64,000 nt of DNA from assembly GCA_963969395.1 (NCBI GenBank), contig OZ017801.1, positions 21,705,611-21,769,610 of the forward strand, read 5' to 3'. Numbering within the stretch: the stretch's first letter is position 1; each line of letters opens with the position of its first letter. Positions 36,452-49,260 of the stretch are shown here, piece by piece. A program made the translations under genes and the position numbers. Source of the stretch: Pseudoscleropodium purum (taxonomy: Eukaryota > Streptophyta > Bryopsida > Hypnales > Brachytheciaceae). The notes under the pieces were generated by a model, which saw only the letters and a list, made by a program, of their open reading frames with translations, did no database searches and was not told where the DNA came from.

Positions 36452-37141
36452 ATGGCATCTTTATCTATAGATATGCGTCAAATCAATCAATTTGATGGAG
36501 TGAATTTTCACACATGGAAAATTTGGATGGAGATGGTGTTGTTGGACAAAGATTTGTTTGGACATGTAAATGGTACAGATGTACGACCAACATCTCTGAC
36601 AAATCATTCGACATGGGATAAAAAGGATAGTAAGGCAAGAGCTAATATATTACTTGCTTTAAAAGATGCTCAATTGTCACACGTAAGTAAGTGCAAAACT
36701 GCAAAACAAGTTTGGGATACACTAGTAAATATATATGAAACTACTCATGCTCAAACAAAAATGTATTATAATAAACAACTATATGCATTAAAAATGTTGG
36801 AAACGGATACAATAGCAGAACATATAAGTACATTTCGAACATTGATTAATAATTTAGCAAGTACAGGAATTACCATAAGTGATGGTGATAGTGCTATTGT
36901 CCTCCTAGGCTCTTTGCCAGAGTCTTATGAAGGGCTAGTTGTCTCTATTAGTGGTCAAACCAACTTAACCTTAGAAGGTGTGACAAGTCTCTTGTTACAA
37001 GAAGAAATTAGGAGAAAATCCAAAGGGAAATTTAGTGAGGAAAAACCTCAAGCCTTATATAGTAATAAAAAAAACTATTTAAGGGAAATTCAAAGTTTCC
37101 AAAAAGGAAATTTGAAACTACTAACAAAATTTCCCAATTAA
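36452..37141 (+). pseudogene. copia gag (UBN2 / Retrotran_gag_2 type)
   Basis: The 229-residue frame has the copia gag signature QFDGVNFHTWKIWMEMVL near the start, then ILLALKDAQLSHV and KTAKQVWDTLVNIYE, which belong to the capsid-like domain. The frame stops before a proper zinc knuckle. At about 37149-37170, in another frame, only NCFHC of the expected CCHC box remains. A functional element would continue into pol, so this is a truncated gag. Confidence 0.85.
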
Positions 37142-37154
37142 AAAAGAAGGAAAA

Positions 37155-37966
37155 TTGTTTCCATTGTCAAATCACCATATCAAAGATTATAGGATTCGCA
37201 TTCAAGAAGATAAGACAAAATCCGGTAACCAAACAAATATTGTTACACACACTAAATTGTTTTTGGTGGCCTTGGCGGTAGAAGACATGTCAGAAAACAT
37301 GTGGTACCTTGACTCCGGTGCCACTCAACACATGACACCACATTTTGATTGGTATGTGTCCTACAATAAACTTTTCACAAAAGATAAAGTGTATTTGGGG
37401 GACAATTCTAGTCATGATGTCGAAGGACAAGGGACTGTCTTAATAACCTTAGATAATGGAGAAACTAGGACAATTGAAAATGTCCCACATATCCCGGCTT
37501 TGAAGAAGAGCTTAATATCCCTTAGTAGAGTTACGAATGCTGGTTATTGTCTAGAATTTACATCAAATTCATGTCTTATAAAAGACAAAGAGGGTAAAAT
37601 ACTAATTACCTTAGGAAAAAGAGTAGGTAATTTGTATGAGTTAGGTACTTCCCATACCTACCATCAAAATTTGTCACATGTTGTAAGTAATTATAATTCC
37701 ACCAACGTAGAGTTATGGCATCGAAGGCTAGGTCATCCTCGTTTAAAGAAACTAAAAGTAATGTATGAAGATGGATGCCATAACCGTCAGTGCATGGACT
37801 TAAAATTAAAGTTCCAAATTTTGAAATTCCTTTATATAAAAGTTATTTAGAGGGTAAACAAAGTCGTAAGAAATTTCCTAAGCAAGGCGGGCGACGAGCT
37901 ACAGATCTATTAGAAATAGTTCACTCAGACTTATGTGGTCCTATTCAAACTTTTTTATATGGGGGT
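37155..37966 (+). pseudogene. copia protease and integrase N-terminal part
   Basis: The first frame carries the aspartic protease motif DSGATQHMT and, about 110 residues later, LWHRRLGHPRLKKL of the GAG-pre-integrase domain. A frameshift near 37780 separates it from SYLEGKQSRKKFPK and IVHSDLCGPIQT, the start of the integrase core. Cysteines expected before GKQ are tyrosines here. The segment is interrupted by the solo LTR at 37967. Confidence 0.85.
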
Positions 37967-38432
37967 TGTCACGGAATGTGGCGTCGAGGGCATCTCCACA
38001 TCGTAGTGTTTTAGCATAGGTTAGTTGTTGCTAATCTACGTGTGTGTGGGACGTGTGGCCGGCACACTTCATTCATCCTACGGATGAGTTTAATATGTTA
38101 AGGTTTTATGTGTGTGTGCGTATAGTGGTGCACACGTGCTTGACTTGACGTCTTTGTCAAGTCAAGCTTTGTGAGTGAGTTAGAGAGTGTTAGTGATTGC
38201 CGTTGCTTGTAAGTGATTGTTTGTCATTAGTAAAGGCTCCGCATTCTCTCATACTTCTTACACTCGTTGATTCTCCCTTTGTGCAGTGCGAGCCGCTTGA
38301 CTACTCTTGTGATTTGCAACATACTCCTCGAGGGTGTACTTAGCAGAGTTGTGTTTGACTATGTTTTTCGTTTATTTGATGTTGGTTGAGACTCTCGATC
38401 TGTTGTGGTTATCGATCTTTCTTTATACGACA
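37967..38432. mobile_element. Solo LTR nested in the integrase region
   Basis: This 466-bp insert splits the integrase frame between FLYGG and TKYFVTFIDDY. It begins TGTCACGG and ends ATACGACA, the TG...CA form of LTR ends, and is more GC-rich than the host element. GGGT before and AGGT after it may be a diverged target duplication. No internal retroelement genes are present, so it fits a solo LTR of another family; no second copy occurs in the window to prove this. Confidence 0.6.
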
Positions 38433-40945
38433 AGGTACAAAGTATTTTGTTACATTTATAGACGATTACTCTCGAAAATGTGAAGTGACATTTTTAAAAG
38501 CTAAAGAAGAAGTTCTAGATGCCTTTAAAGCTTATAAAGCAATGGCAGAACTACAAACAAATAAAAGAATTAAAACCTTAAGGACAAACAATGGTGGTGA
38601 ATATATGTCCGAAGCATTTAAGAAATTTTGTTTAGATAGTGGTATATCTAAACAAACGACCGTACAATATACCCCTGAACAAAATGGAGTCACCGAGCGT
38701 AAAAATTGCACTATAATGGAGTGTGCTCGTAGTATGTTGAAAAATGCCAACCTTCCTAATACTTTTTGGGCTAAAGTTGTATCTACGGCTGTATATTTAC
38801 AAAATCGGTCATTCGCCTCTACACTTACAAATAAGACCCCTGACGAAGTATGGACAAGTAGAAAACCTATTGTAGCTCATTTACGTGTTTTTGGAAGTAA
38901 GGCTTATTCTCACATTCCAGTAGAAAAGAGAAGAAAACTAGATTCTAAAACACTTGAGTGTATACTTATTGGATATGATACTAATGTTAAAGGATATCGT
39001 TTATATAACCCTGATACAAAATCTATCATCATTAGTTGAAATGTAGTCTTTAATGAAGATATTCCAGATCAAGGGGGAGTACAATCACCAAGTACATTCA
39101 TTGATTTACACCCTTTAACATTCGAGGATGAACCGGTTTATAATGAAGATGATCACAATAATCACAATGAACTTGATAACTTGGAGTTTTATAATTCCAA
39201 ATCAGAATTCTCTGATCCCGAAGAAATTCTTGAAGACAACCAAGAAGACCCAACACCCCAATTATGAAGATCTACAAGGGAACGTTGTCCATCCCAACGT
39301 ATGGTTGATTCTTTGGACTTCATCGAACAATTAAATTTCATCCAAGGTATGGAACCTCAAATTGTCAAAGAAGCATTGAGTGGTCCAAATGCCAATGAAT
39401 GGCAAAAGGCCATGGATGTTGAATATAATTCTTTAATTAAAAATAAGACATGGACACTTACAAAATTATCTCCCGGTCGAAAAACCATGGGTTGTAAGTG
39501 GGTCTTTAAAATAAAATACAAAGCAAATGGTCAAATTGACTGGTATAAGGCTAGACTAGTAGCAAAGGGTTATTCCCAAATTAAAGGAATAGATTACCAT
39601 GATGCATTTTCACCAGTAGTCAAAATTACTACCCTTCGTTTTCTTTTTGCTATAGCAGCCATATTTGATTTAGAAATCCATCAAATGGATTTTATAACAG
39701 CATTTCTTAATGGCCACTTAATAGAAATTATCTTCATGGATCAACCAGAAGGATATATAGTTGAGGGTCAAGAATCCTTAGTATGTTTACTAGGTAAAGG
39801 ATTATACGGTTTAAAACAGTCTCAACGTGCATGGTACAATACAATCCATTCCTCTCTCACAAAGGTTCAACAATTTTTACAAAGTCTTGTTGATAGCAAT
39901 GTCTACATTAAGAGGGAGGGAGAGTCATATGTTATTCTAGCCCTATATGTAGACGATGCTATTTTATTTAGCAACAACATAGACTTATTAAAATCCACTA
40001 AGAAACTTTTATCCCCACAATTTGAAATGAAAGACTATGGAGAGGTGCATTATTGCCTAGGTTTGCAAATTATACGTGATCGAAAAAATAGAACAATACA
40101 TTTGAATCAACAAAAGCATATTGAAGATATTTTAGAAAGATTTAGTATGAAGAATAGTAAACCGTCCATTACACCTATGGAGGCAAATGTTAAGTTATCT
40201 AAAGAAATGTGTCCTCAAACGATTGAAGAAAAGAAATTTATGAGCAACATTCCGTACTGAAGTGTGGTAGGCTATTTAGTGTACGCTATGGTATGTACAT
40301 GGCCCGATATTACCTTCGTTGTTGGTACAGTAAGTCAATTTCTTGAAGACCCAGGAATCAAACATTGGAGTGTGGTCAAATGAATTATGAAGTACCTTCA
40401 TGGTACCACTACTCATAGGGTACATTATGGCCCAAGTATTAATGCTAAAGATACTCAAGTCATTGGTTATTGTGATTCTGATTGGGCAGGTGATATAAAT
40501 GGTCGAAAATCTACAACCAGATATTGTTTTTTACTTGGCAAAGGCATGATAAGTTGGCACAGTAAAAAGCAACCAACTATAGCTTTATCAAGTACAGAAG
40601 TTGAATATATGGCTTCTCCAAATGCCACTAAGGAAGCTATATGGCTTCAACAATTGGCACAAGATATTGGATTTCACCAAGTCGAACCAACTATAATCTA
40701 TTGTGATAATCAAAGTTGTATTTTCTAAACCCAAAATCCTAAATTTCACGCAAGGACAAAGCATATAGAAATCCATCATCACTTTGTACGTGAAAAAGTA
40801 CTCAAAGGAGATGTCGAGATTAAATATTGCAATACAGAAGAACAATATGCAGATTTTCTTACAAAGAGTCTACCTTGACCTAAACATGAATTTTGCAAAC
40901 TACAACTTGGCATTACAACTAAACAAGAGGAGACATAAGCTGAAA
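38433..40945 (+). pseudogene. copia integrase core, reverse transcriptase and RNase H
   Basis: One reading frame runs through FIDDYSRKCEV (first catalytic Asp of integrase), NNGGEY where the family has DNGGEY (second catalytic Asp changed to Asn), and TPEQNGVTERKN. It then passes into reverse transcriptase: KWVFKIKYKANG, RLVAKGYSQ, QMDFITAFLNG, GLYGLKQSQRAWY and the catalytic LYVDDAILF at about 39941-39967. The C-terminal part is RNase H: GYCDSDWAGD, KKQPTIALSSTEVEY, DNQS. The frame is interrupted by TGA at 39037, 39265, 40258, 40381 and 40876 and by TAA at 40726. Each TGA sits where relatives usually have Arg. Confidence 0.9.
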
Positions 40946-40950
40946 ATATA

Positions 40951-40964
40951 AACTACAGGGGGAG
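40951..40964 (+). other. Polypurine tract
   Basis: AACTACAGGGGGAG ends directly at the 3' LTR start and would prime plus-strand synthesis. Confidence 0.75.
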
Positions 40965-41635
40965 TGTAGAAATGTAGTGTATAGTTTAGCTTACGTGTTA
41001 TAACTCGGATTCCAAAGTGCCTATTTTGCTAATGCTTCCTCGTGGATTTCATATTTGATTGCTATTCTCCAACTCAACCACTCCGAATTAATACTTCTCT
41101 TAACATAACCTAAACTAAGTAGGAATAAGAATATAAATGCGGTCAATCATAATATGTCGAAATATAAAAACATCTTCTTCCATTACAAATCTATCATAGA
41201 ATCAACACAAAGAGATATCGAAGCGAAGGACTCATCATTAGAAATAGTTCTTACATTAACGTATATCAAGTGAGGGACATTGCTCCCCTCACCGAGCTTA
41301 AGTTCAAGCTTTGGTCCACGAACCCTAAGTAACTGTCTCGTCCTCTACTAGTACGACCCGCTTCCCATCCATCGTATAATCTTGTCCCTTGGAACGACTT
41401 AGTCGTAACATTACGGGTATATGTCTTTATACATAGATTACCCTTGAAGGGTCAATAGCTATGTAGAAAGGGTACAACCTTCCAGGACACATCTATTCAC
41501 AACCTATGTAAAGGGATTCCTCCCTTTTGTATTTATTTTTATTAATAATTCACTTGTCATTAAACTTGTCTTTGAGTCTGTGAATTGATTCTAGCTTTAT
41601 TATGTTTAGACATAGATAAAGTCCAAGATTTAATA
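40965..41635 (+). repeat. 3' LTR of copia element, interrupted
   Basis: The LTR is in two parts, 40965-40995 and 41416-41635, together 251 bp once the duplicated TTACG is counted once. The interruption is the solo LTR at 40996-41410. Confidence 0.9.
40996..41410. mobile_element. Solo LTR nested in the copia 3' LTR
   Basis: The 415-bp insert starts TGTTATAACTCGG and ends AGTCGTAACA, so its ends form the short inverted repeat TGTTA/TAACA typical of LTRs. It is flanked by the exact 5-bp direct repeat TTACG (40991-40995 and 41411-41415). No internal domain is present. The sequence is unrelated to the host LTR and to the insert at 37967. Confidence 0.8.
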
Positions 41636-41640
41636 TTCCC

Positions 41641-44600
41641 GAAATTGGTGCATGGAGTCCAAGGGATGCCATTCAATGGCGCGTGATTTTGAAACTTCAT
41701 TGATCTTCTCGGATGTCATTTGTGTGGAACAAATGGTCGATGAAGTTTGGTTTCTCGAGTTCGAGGTGGCGCTTAATGTTTCCAGTGAATTTAAATCTCA
41801 TCTGGTGCCTTCCATTTTGCTGCATCATCTGAGCTTACCGACGGGTCGAGGCTGTAGTCTGTAATGAATATCCTCTTAATTAGGGAGATCCAAATGCAGT
41901 AGCTTTTGCCTCAGGGCTTCAGAACTAGTGCTGTACATATTTGGATACACAATTTTGCATATACTGGAGCTTTGACGAACCAATGCTGGAGAAGGCATTA
42001 ATCTCTTAGCAAGCACGAGGCGGGAACTGCTTACGGCCGATACTCCTGTTTGACGAGACAGCGAGTTTCCAGTGAAACAATTGGTGTCCCCACGGTGATC
42101 ACTGGAGAAGCGCTGAGCAAGTATACTACCCATTTTGGCTTTGTACATTGAGAACATTTGCAATTATATAAATGGGTTCCATTCGCATGGATTACTACTG
42201 TGTACTGGTTTGCATGTTTCATAGGTGTGTTTCAAATGTATGCAGCAGAAAATTTTGTGTGCATTGTATGTATTCGTTCGTTTTGCAGAGTCAGTATTAA
42301 ACTTGAAGTAACTAAATTGCGGCGGTCACCAACACGGTTTCTATTACGATCTTTGAGCATCATCAACCCTCCTCGCCAAGCTGAAAACACCACAAGCTTT
42401 GAGCAGCTTTGAGCATGCCTCCGCCTCTAGAAACTGACATCAATGCCATTGCAACTTGAATTCAGTCACCATCCCCTTCAAATGGCATCCCTGGGTTGGT
42501 GGGATACAAGAACACATACACACACCGGACTCTCTCAGTACAGGTCGGGTACTGAGAGCTTACAAACTACCTTTTTGAGCCATTCAAAGATTTGTCCATA
42601 GTATAGAATAAAGTTGGGTTTTTTCGTTTTGGGTAACTATCACTATATTTTTACCCAATCTTAATCAAACATACCAAATTTCAGTTTCAAAAAAGCAAAA
42701 TTCTAATTTTGGTGAATTTTTTAAGTCAGTTTTTGTGGTCTTACATAATATTTTAGTGTAAACAATTAGTGATCAATTTTTCTTAATTAAATAGCAAGGA
42801 TACATAGGAAACATCTATATTTATCTCTTTCATATTTAAAAGCACCTCTTGAAGTAACAAAAATATGATCAAATGAAGGATTCAATGAAAAGTGTCATAA
42901 TTATGATCTACCTTTGAAGAAATGGATATCACTATATTTTAACTTGATTTTGGCAAAGTAATTATACCGTCATACTCAAATGTACAAAATTAGTTATTGC
43001 ACGAAGTGCACATAGAAAAAATCTAATCACAATAAAAAGAAATCTATTCTACAAAATTAAGATATAGTCATCACAACATTGAAATCTCTATAGATGGAAT
43101 TTTGGAGCTTTTTAGAGATGCTTGTTGAAAGGAAGGACGTGCATACAAACACTTCTTATATATCTATGCAATCAAATTTTAAAAATTCATCACCAATGAT
43201 TTTCAATCAATGATAATGTAAACTCATGAATTTTAAAGGAAACAATTCACTAAAAATGAAGTTTTGGTTTTTCAAAACTAATATTTGGGTATGCTTAATT
43301 GGAATTGCATGAGAATGAAATGATAATCATGCTTACCAAAAAAATACCAATTATAATTCACATTGTACAATTTTTTTTGAAAAGCTGAGAAAGGCAGTTT
43401 GTAAACTTTTTATACCTAACTATATAGTAAAACTTCAATAAAGTGAACTTTTGTGAGCCAATAATGTCTCCAAAGTGATATTATTCCTTCACTCTTAGCT
43501 TGGATGCATTGAAGATGTACAAATAAGTTAAAAAAAGATTGGAAGCAACTTTTATAGAATTTGAAATCCATATGTTGCTTTGGTGACATGACTTTTATTC
43601 CATGAGTGCCATAAAAGTGTAGTCCAATAAAAAAATCTTCATATGTCATTTAATTTGCATCCTTTCTCTAAAGCAATAACCTCTCTAATGTAATGTTCTC
43701 CTATAGTTCTAGGACTATTGTTTTACGGAAGTTCTATTGTATCTTGGTTCTAGATTGAGTCTCTTTATCTTCTTGTCAAACTTGGATAAAAAGATGAAAA
43801 ATTTCCTTAGTAGAGGAGTAGATCTTCATGACTTTATTTCAATCATGGGTGGGCAATATGTTGTCGTTTGCTTGTGATTAATTAGCTTCTTTGAAGGAAA
43901 GATGGTCACGTGGGGTGGTCATGGTTTTAACCTCAGAAAGAAAGAAGCTCCCCTATGACCAAGGTAGCCCCAACCCTTTGATTATTGGAGCAATAGGTGC
44001 ATTTTTTGTTTCTACATTTAATAGTGAAGTCATCCATCAGACTATTTAGATTTGTAGCGTCCCTACAGGATTATGTTGATGTGGACACCAAGTGTCCATT
44101 TAGACGACTTCACCTAAAATTGTAAAATGGAAGAAAATGTTTTTTACATCTAATTTTGTTTTTGAAGTTACTTGAGTACATTTTTAGTGAAGAGTGTTGT
44201 AAATTCCCTCATCATGGTATTATTGACTTTTGAAATGGAAAAGATGCTTAATCACCCTTGTAAAGTATTTTGGCCATTTCTTGCTATTTACTATTGATGT
44301 GAATTTTAGCTATAAAAATGATATGAAAATGATATTTTTGATTTTGAGTTTAACTAGTGAAATGAATCTTATCAAGTGTAGTCTCTATTCCAATTGTAGA
44401 TTTTGGAAGCTCTTAAATTTCAACATTTAAGAGCAATATGAACTTTGGACCTAAAACCATGGTTTGTTGATTTTCTAATTTAAGAACGACAATGTGATTT
44501 TGGTTTATACCATAATGTTATATACTATAATGTATATCTATTTTGAAATTTTTAGATTTTTGGAATATTTTTTTGTGTAAGATATGAATTTTTATTATTT

Positions 44601-44783
44601 TTTTCTTAAAAATTCACAATAATTTCAAATTTTTCACCAAAATATTTGAAAATTTATGACTTGCAATAAACATATGACTTCATCTTTGAAAAATAAATAT
44701 AAATCTTTTCATTCATATCTAGTTACAAAATGGTAGAAAACCAAGTTACAGACAATGGGATTTGAAATCAATGGTCATGGGCA
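41641..44783. other. Duplication copy 2: X 3' flank and spacer
   Basis: Repeats 25015-28157. No gene recognised. The frame at 41652-41864 is the copy of 25026-25238. Confidence 0.5.
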
Positions 44784-45030
44784 GAGAATTGTTATTATGT
44801 GAGCATAGGAATGTGAGCCCATGAGCTTAGAATACTATACACCTATGTTATAGGTGTATATATTATAAAAACCATCTATGATTATAAAATATATATTACA
44901 AATACCCATATTATAGGTGCTTTTAATACATACACCTTCTATATAGTGTGGTATCTATATTATAGGTGGGTATATTGTAGGTTCAATGCTCACAAGCTTG
45001 CATTTTTAGGCTCACATACTAGCACCGTTA
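44784..45030. mobile_element. MITE with 10-bp target duplication, copy 2
   Basis: Segmental copy of 28158-28404, with GTCATGGGCA again on both sides (44774-44783 and 45031-45040). Confidence 0.65.
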
Positions 45031-46058
45031 GTCATGGGCATGTCCTTCCAAGGGGTTAAGGTAGGCTTTTCCAAATTGTGTCATGCCTTTAACCCCCAAA
45101 AGGATGTTAAAGACATTGTTTGTCCTTTGCATAACTTCAAGTAGGACTATAGGATGGATAAAACATTTTGAGAATAGTTGCTTGAATGCATTTTAGTGAA
45201 TAGTATGTTGCATAGTCCTTCATTATGAAATTATTGATTTTTCTAAAGAAGATCTTTCATCACCCTTGTAGTGTGTTTTGGCCAATTCTTGTTCTTTGCT
45301 CTTGATGTGAATTTTAACCATAAAAATGATATTTTTTAAATTTGAGGCTAACTTATGAAATGAATATTTATCAAGTCTTGTTTCTATTCCAATTTGAAAA
45401 TTTGAAAAGATCTTAAACTTCAATATTTTATTGCAATTTGAACTTTGGGGCTATGAGTATGGTTTGATGATTTTGTAATTTAAAAATGACACAATGATTT
45501 TGTTTTATTTCACAATGTTATACATTACAAAATACACCTATGCTAAAAACTTCAGATTTTTTAGCATATTTTGTACTTTGTATTAGATATAAATTTTCTT
45601 CACTTTTTCCTTACAAAATTCACAGTAACTTCAAAATTTACCCATAAAAATCTAAAATTTTAGCACTTGTAGTAGCTGCATATAATTTCTTCTTTAAAAA
45701 AAAAAATAAATAAATTTCGTTTGTATTTAGATGCAAAATAGCAATAAATAAAAATAAAAATTGTAAAGCTTGAATCTATGGGTATAGGTCCTTTTGGGGT
45801 GGGTGGGTGTGTTAAGTACAATCTTTATAAAATGCTCATATTGTGCACATCTTCAAAATCAATGTGCACTTATTCTTCAAGAAATGGTTTTAGAAAATCT
45901 AATTTTTTTTTTACACTTCATAGTTTTTGTATATGGTATTGAAATGATTTTTTCTGGTGCATTAGAATCTCCTATCAATTACAAATGAAAATATATATAA
46001 ACTTCATGAATTTGGTAATAAAAATTGTCCACAATATATAGGAATCCCCTTAAAACCT
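45031..46058. other. AT-rich spacer in copy 2
   Basis: Nearly identical to 28405-29432. No gene recognised. Confidence 0.4.
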
Positions 46059-46983
46059 TTAACCCTTCAAAAATCAAGTTGCATTTTAACAACATAGTGA
46101 TTTGGGGTAGCTTACTACAATTGGAATTTTTTTTCATTGGAACTTTCACACAAGAAGGGGACAAGTTTTTTTTTGAAAGGCACAACAATTATAGCTTTTG
46201 ACTACATTGTTAGTTAGTTATTGTACGATATATTTTTTTTTTCCCTAGTGGGGTAGTCCAAGCAAATTAAAAGAATCACTTTTTTCAAGAACAAAAATTT
46301 GAAATCGATTTTCTAAATTTATATATATGTGGAAAGCTTGAATCATTCCATTTTGATCAATGAGATGAAACTTATGAGGAGTTTTAGTTTGCGGGCAATT
46401 ATAGATTCTTTATTCTAAAATAAACTTTGAAGTCCTTTATTTAACTCAATTTTCAATATTTTTTGAAAAAATAAAATCATAGGATGTAGATTGTTTACTA
46501 AAACATTAAAACCATTGGAATTGGCATTTTTTAATTCCATAACTAAGTTCTTAACAATTTAGTATTTTGAATCATTCTTTACTTCTATCTACTTACTATT
46601 TTTTCTTATACAATATGTTGTACAATTTCAAATGATCTGAATATTTTCGAGCATATAGCCAAGTTGCCTTGAAGAAGGAATCTTAGGAGTTGCAACCATT
46701 TTGGAAATTTTTCATACAAATGTGACCTTGTGAAGTGCAAGTGCCTAGGTTTTCACAAGGCCAAAAAAAGGATTTTTGTCAATTCAAACACTAATATCTT
46801 GCAATCTACATGTAGGAAGTTTCTGAAATTTTTTCAACTTCTTCTCAACCTGATGTTATACAAGATCCTACGGTTGGATGTGTCCAAAAATGTTTTAAAA
46901 ATAAATAATTTGATATTTGTCCTAAAACTGGCAGTTTTGGAGTGTTTTTGGTGAAAACACAGTCAAGGAACTTTAGGGGTTAA
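46059..46983 (+). mobile_element. TTAA-bounded element, segmental copy of C
   Basis: Same ends and interior as 29433-30357, with almost no base differences by eye. Confidence 0.7.
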
Positions 46984-47371
46984 AGAAACTACAGGATGGT
47001 GTCAACTGTGAAGGTACAATTGATTGCCCTATAGTGAATAGCTAGAACATGGATACTTTTACAGAAGTCATGAACTGTACATTCCACTCCAATTCTACAA
47101 AGAGCAAAAAAAGGCAGAATAAATTATTATAGGAAGTGAATAGAAGACTTGCCAAACCGACCTTGGATAGCCAGCAGAGGTGCTCAAAATGGTAGGGACA
47201 TATTTTTAATGGGTATTATTGCATGTGATTGGGCACACATTTTGGTCCTTATTTTAAAGAGTTTGCTTAATTTTTGGATGGAAGAACCTAATTGCAAGCA
47301 TCAAGGCTTGCTCTTCAATCATAGATTCTTTGGTTCAGATTGACTGATTATAGGTAGGAAATATGTGGTGT

Positions 47372-48291
47372 TTAACCACTAGAGTTCTTTGACTATGTTT
47401 TTGCCCAAAACTATCATTTTTTGTACAAGTTTCAAATTTTAGAAAAGAAACATTTTTGGACACATATAACCATAGGATCTTGCAGTATACTAGTCTAAAA
47501 AGATGTGGAAAAAATTTCAGAAATTTTCACTGTATAGATTATATGATAATAGCATTTGAAGTGACAAAAATCAGTTTTTTGTCCCTACAAAAAACGAGGC
47601 AGTTGTATTTCACAAGGTCACATTTGTATGAAAAAATGTTCAAAATGGTGGTGCTTTTTTGGATTCATTCTTCAAGGCATGTTGGCTACATACTTGAAAA
47701 GTTTTAGGTCATTTGAAATTGTACAACATATAGAAAGAAACAGTAAGTAGAAAAATTTACAAAATGATTTAAAATACTAAATTGTTAGCAATTTATTTAT
47801 GGAATTGAAAAATGACAATTCCAATGGTAGTAATGTTGTAATAAAAAATCTTCATCTAATATTTTATGTTTTTTTACCAAAATATTGAAAATTGATTTCA
47901 ATAAAAGACTTCAAAGTTTATTTTGAAGTAGAGAATCTATAACTATTTGCAAACTAAAGGACCTCCTAAATTTTGACTAATTGATCAAAATGGAATGATT
48001 TTAAGATTTTTATGTGTATATAAATCTAGAAAACCAATTTAAAATTTGAATTAAAAAAAATGATATTTTTAGATATGTCCTAACTGCCCAAGTTAAAAAA
48101 CAAACTACATATTAGGTCATAACTTTTGAATAATATTTCCAAATGTCTTGAAATTTAGGGCACATGAAATATATGCTTCATCTACACCTTCTATTAAAAT
48201 TTGGGAAACAAATATAGAAGTATTTAGTCACACACACCTGCCCAAAATTTCTATATTGCCAAAAAATGCAACTTGGTCCTTTAGGGGTTAA
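47372..48291 (-). mobile_element. TTAA-bounded element, segmental copy of D (inverted)
   Basis: Same ends and interior as 30746-31665, in inverted orientation to the element at 46059-46983. Confidence 0.7.
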
Positions 48292-49260
48292 TTAGCTCAT
48301 AATTGCAAACTTTAGCCTCTTTAAAATAAAGGTGGTGAAACAAAGTATTATGTTATCAATATTTTTAACAATCCACTTTCTACTACATTTTAGAAATTTG
48401 ATGAATGATGTAATAGACCTTATGGAAATCTACTATATAAATTACAAGTTTGTTATCAAATTGGATAGAATTTAATTTGATAACTTTCCCAAAGTACCAC
48501 CACGGGATATTTATAAAATTTTGGAATGACTTTTTGAAATGGATGTTGAAATTGCCTTCTTTAAAATGCTAATTTTAATACCCCCAAGTTATATAACTTA
48601 TATCTTCTTGAAATACAACCTTCCCCCAAAACTATAATATTGCAACAACTTCTTCTAAAAATTTGAAGATTGCATGAGATATATACAAAGGACACTCCTA
48701 ATTCTATGGATAAGAATTAATTTTAGGAAATAAATTCCAAAGCTTGCACTATTCCATATTAAAATTTAGTTAGAAATCATTCTTTAAACTTAGCTTTAAC
48801 ATTCAAGAAATACTTCTATAGTATATTTGAACTCTCTATTATATTTGTTGGAGGCATTTACAAACATTCATTTTGACTTAAAGATTAGTGTTGCTATTTT
48901 GCAATACAAATTATTAGCACTTATAAGAGAGACCTACATATTTTGAGCAAAAGTGTACAAAATAACTAAAACATATATAATAAAAAAGGAGAAATGATAA
49001 ATATAAATTAATTTATCTAAAAATGTAAATTAAAAAAATAGAGATAAAAAAGGAAATTTAAATAAAAGTGGGTCTCACTGGGATTTACCCACCCCTTGAG
49101 GGCCCTTACTTTTCATAATTTCTTCTTCCCTGGACATTGCTATGTATAAAATCAATCAAACATATCGATGAAATAACAACTACAAGTAGAGAAATACAAA
49201 TATCAATCCATTGTTGTATCTCAAATTCTCTCTCGATACATTTTTAGATCAAATGGAAAC
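48292..49260. other. 3' flank of SABATH gene 2
   Basis: Segmental copy of 31666-32634 with scattered substitutions. No gene. Confidence 0.45.

Larger units (their letters stand above)
35866..41635 (+). mobile_element. Ty1/copia LTR retrotransposon, complete but inactivated
   Basis: Two 251-bp LTRs (the 3' one interrupted) bound the element. Flanking bases TTTCC (35861-35865) and TTCCC (41636-41640) are a slightly diverged 5-bp target duplication, and the empty site is present in duplication copy 1 near 25006-25016. Order is gag, protease, integrase, reverse transcriptase, RNase H, the copia order. The pol frame is broken by frameshifts, five TGA codons, one TAA and a solo LTR, and integrase has lost an acidic residue, so it cannot move by itself. 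Confidence 0.95.
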
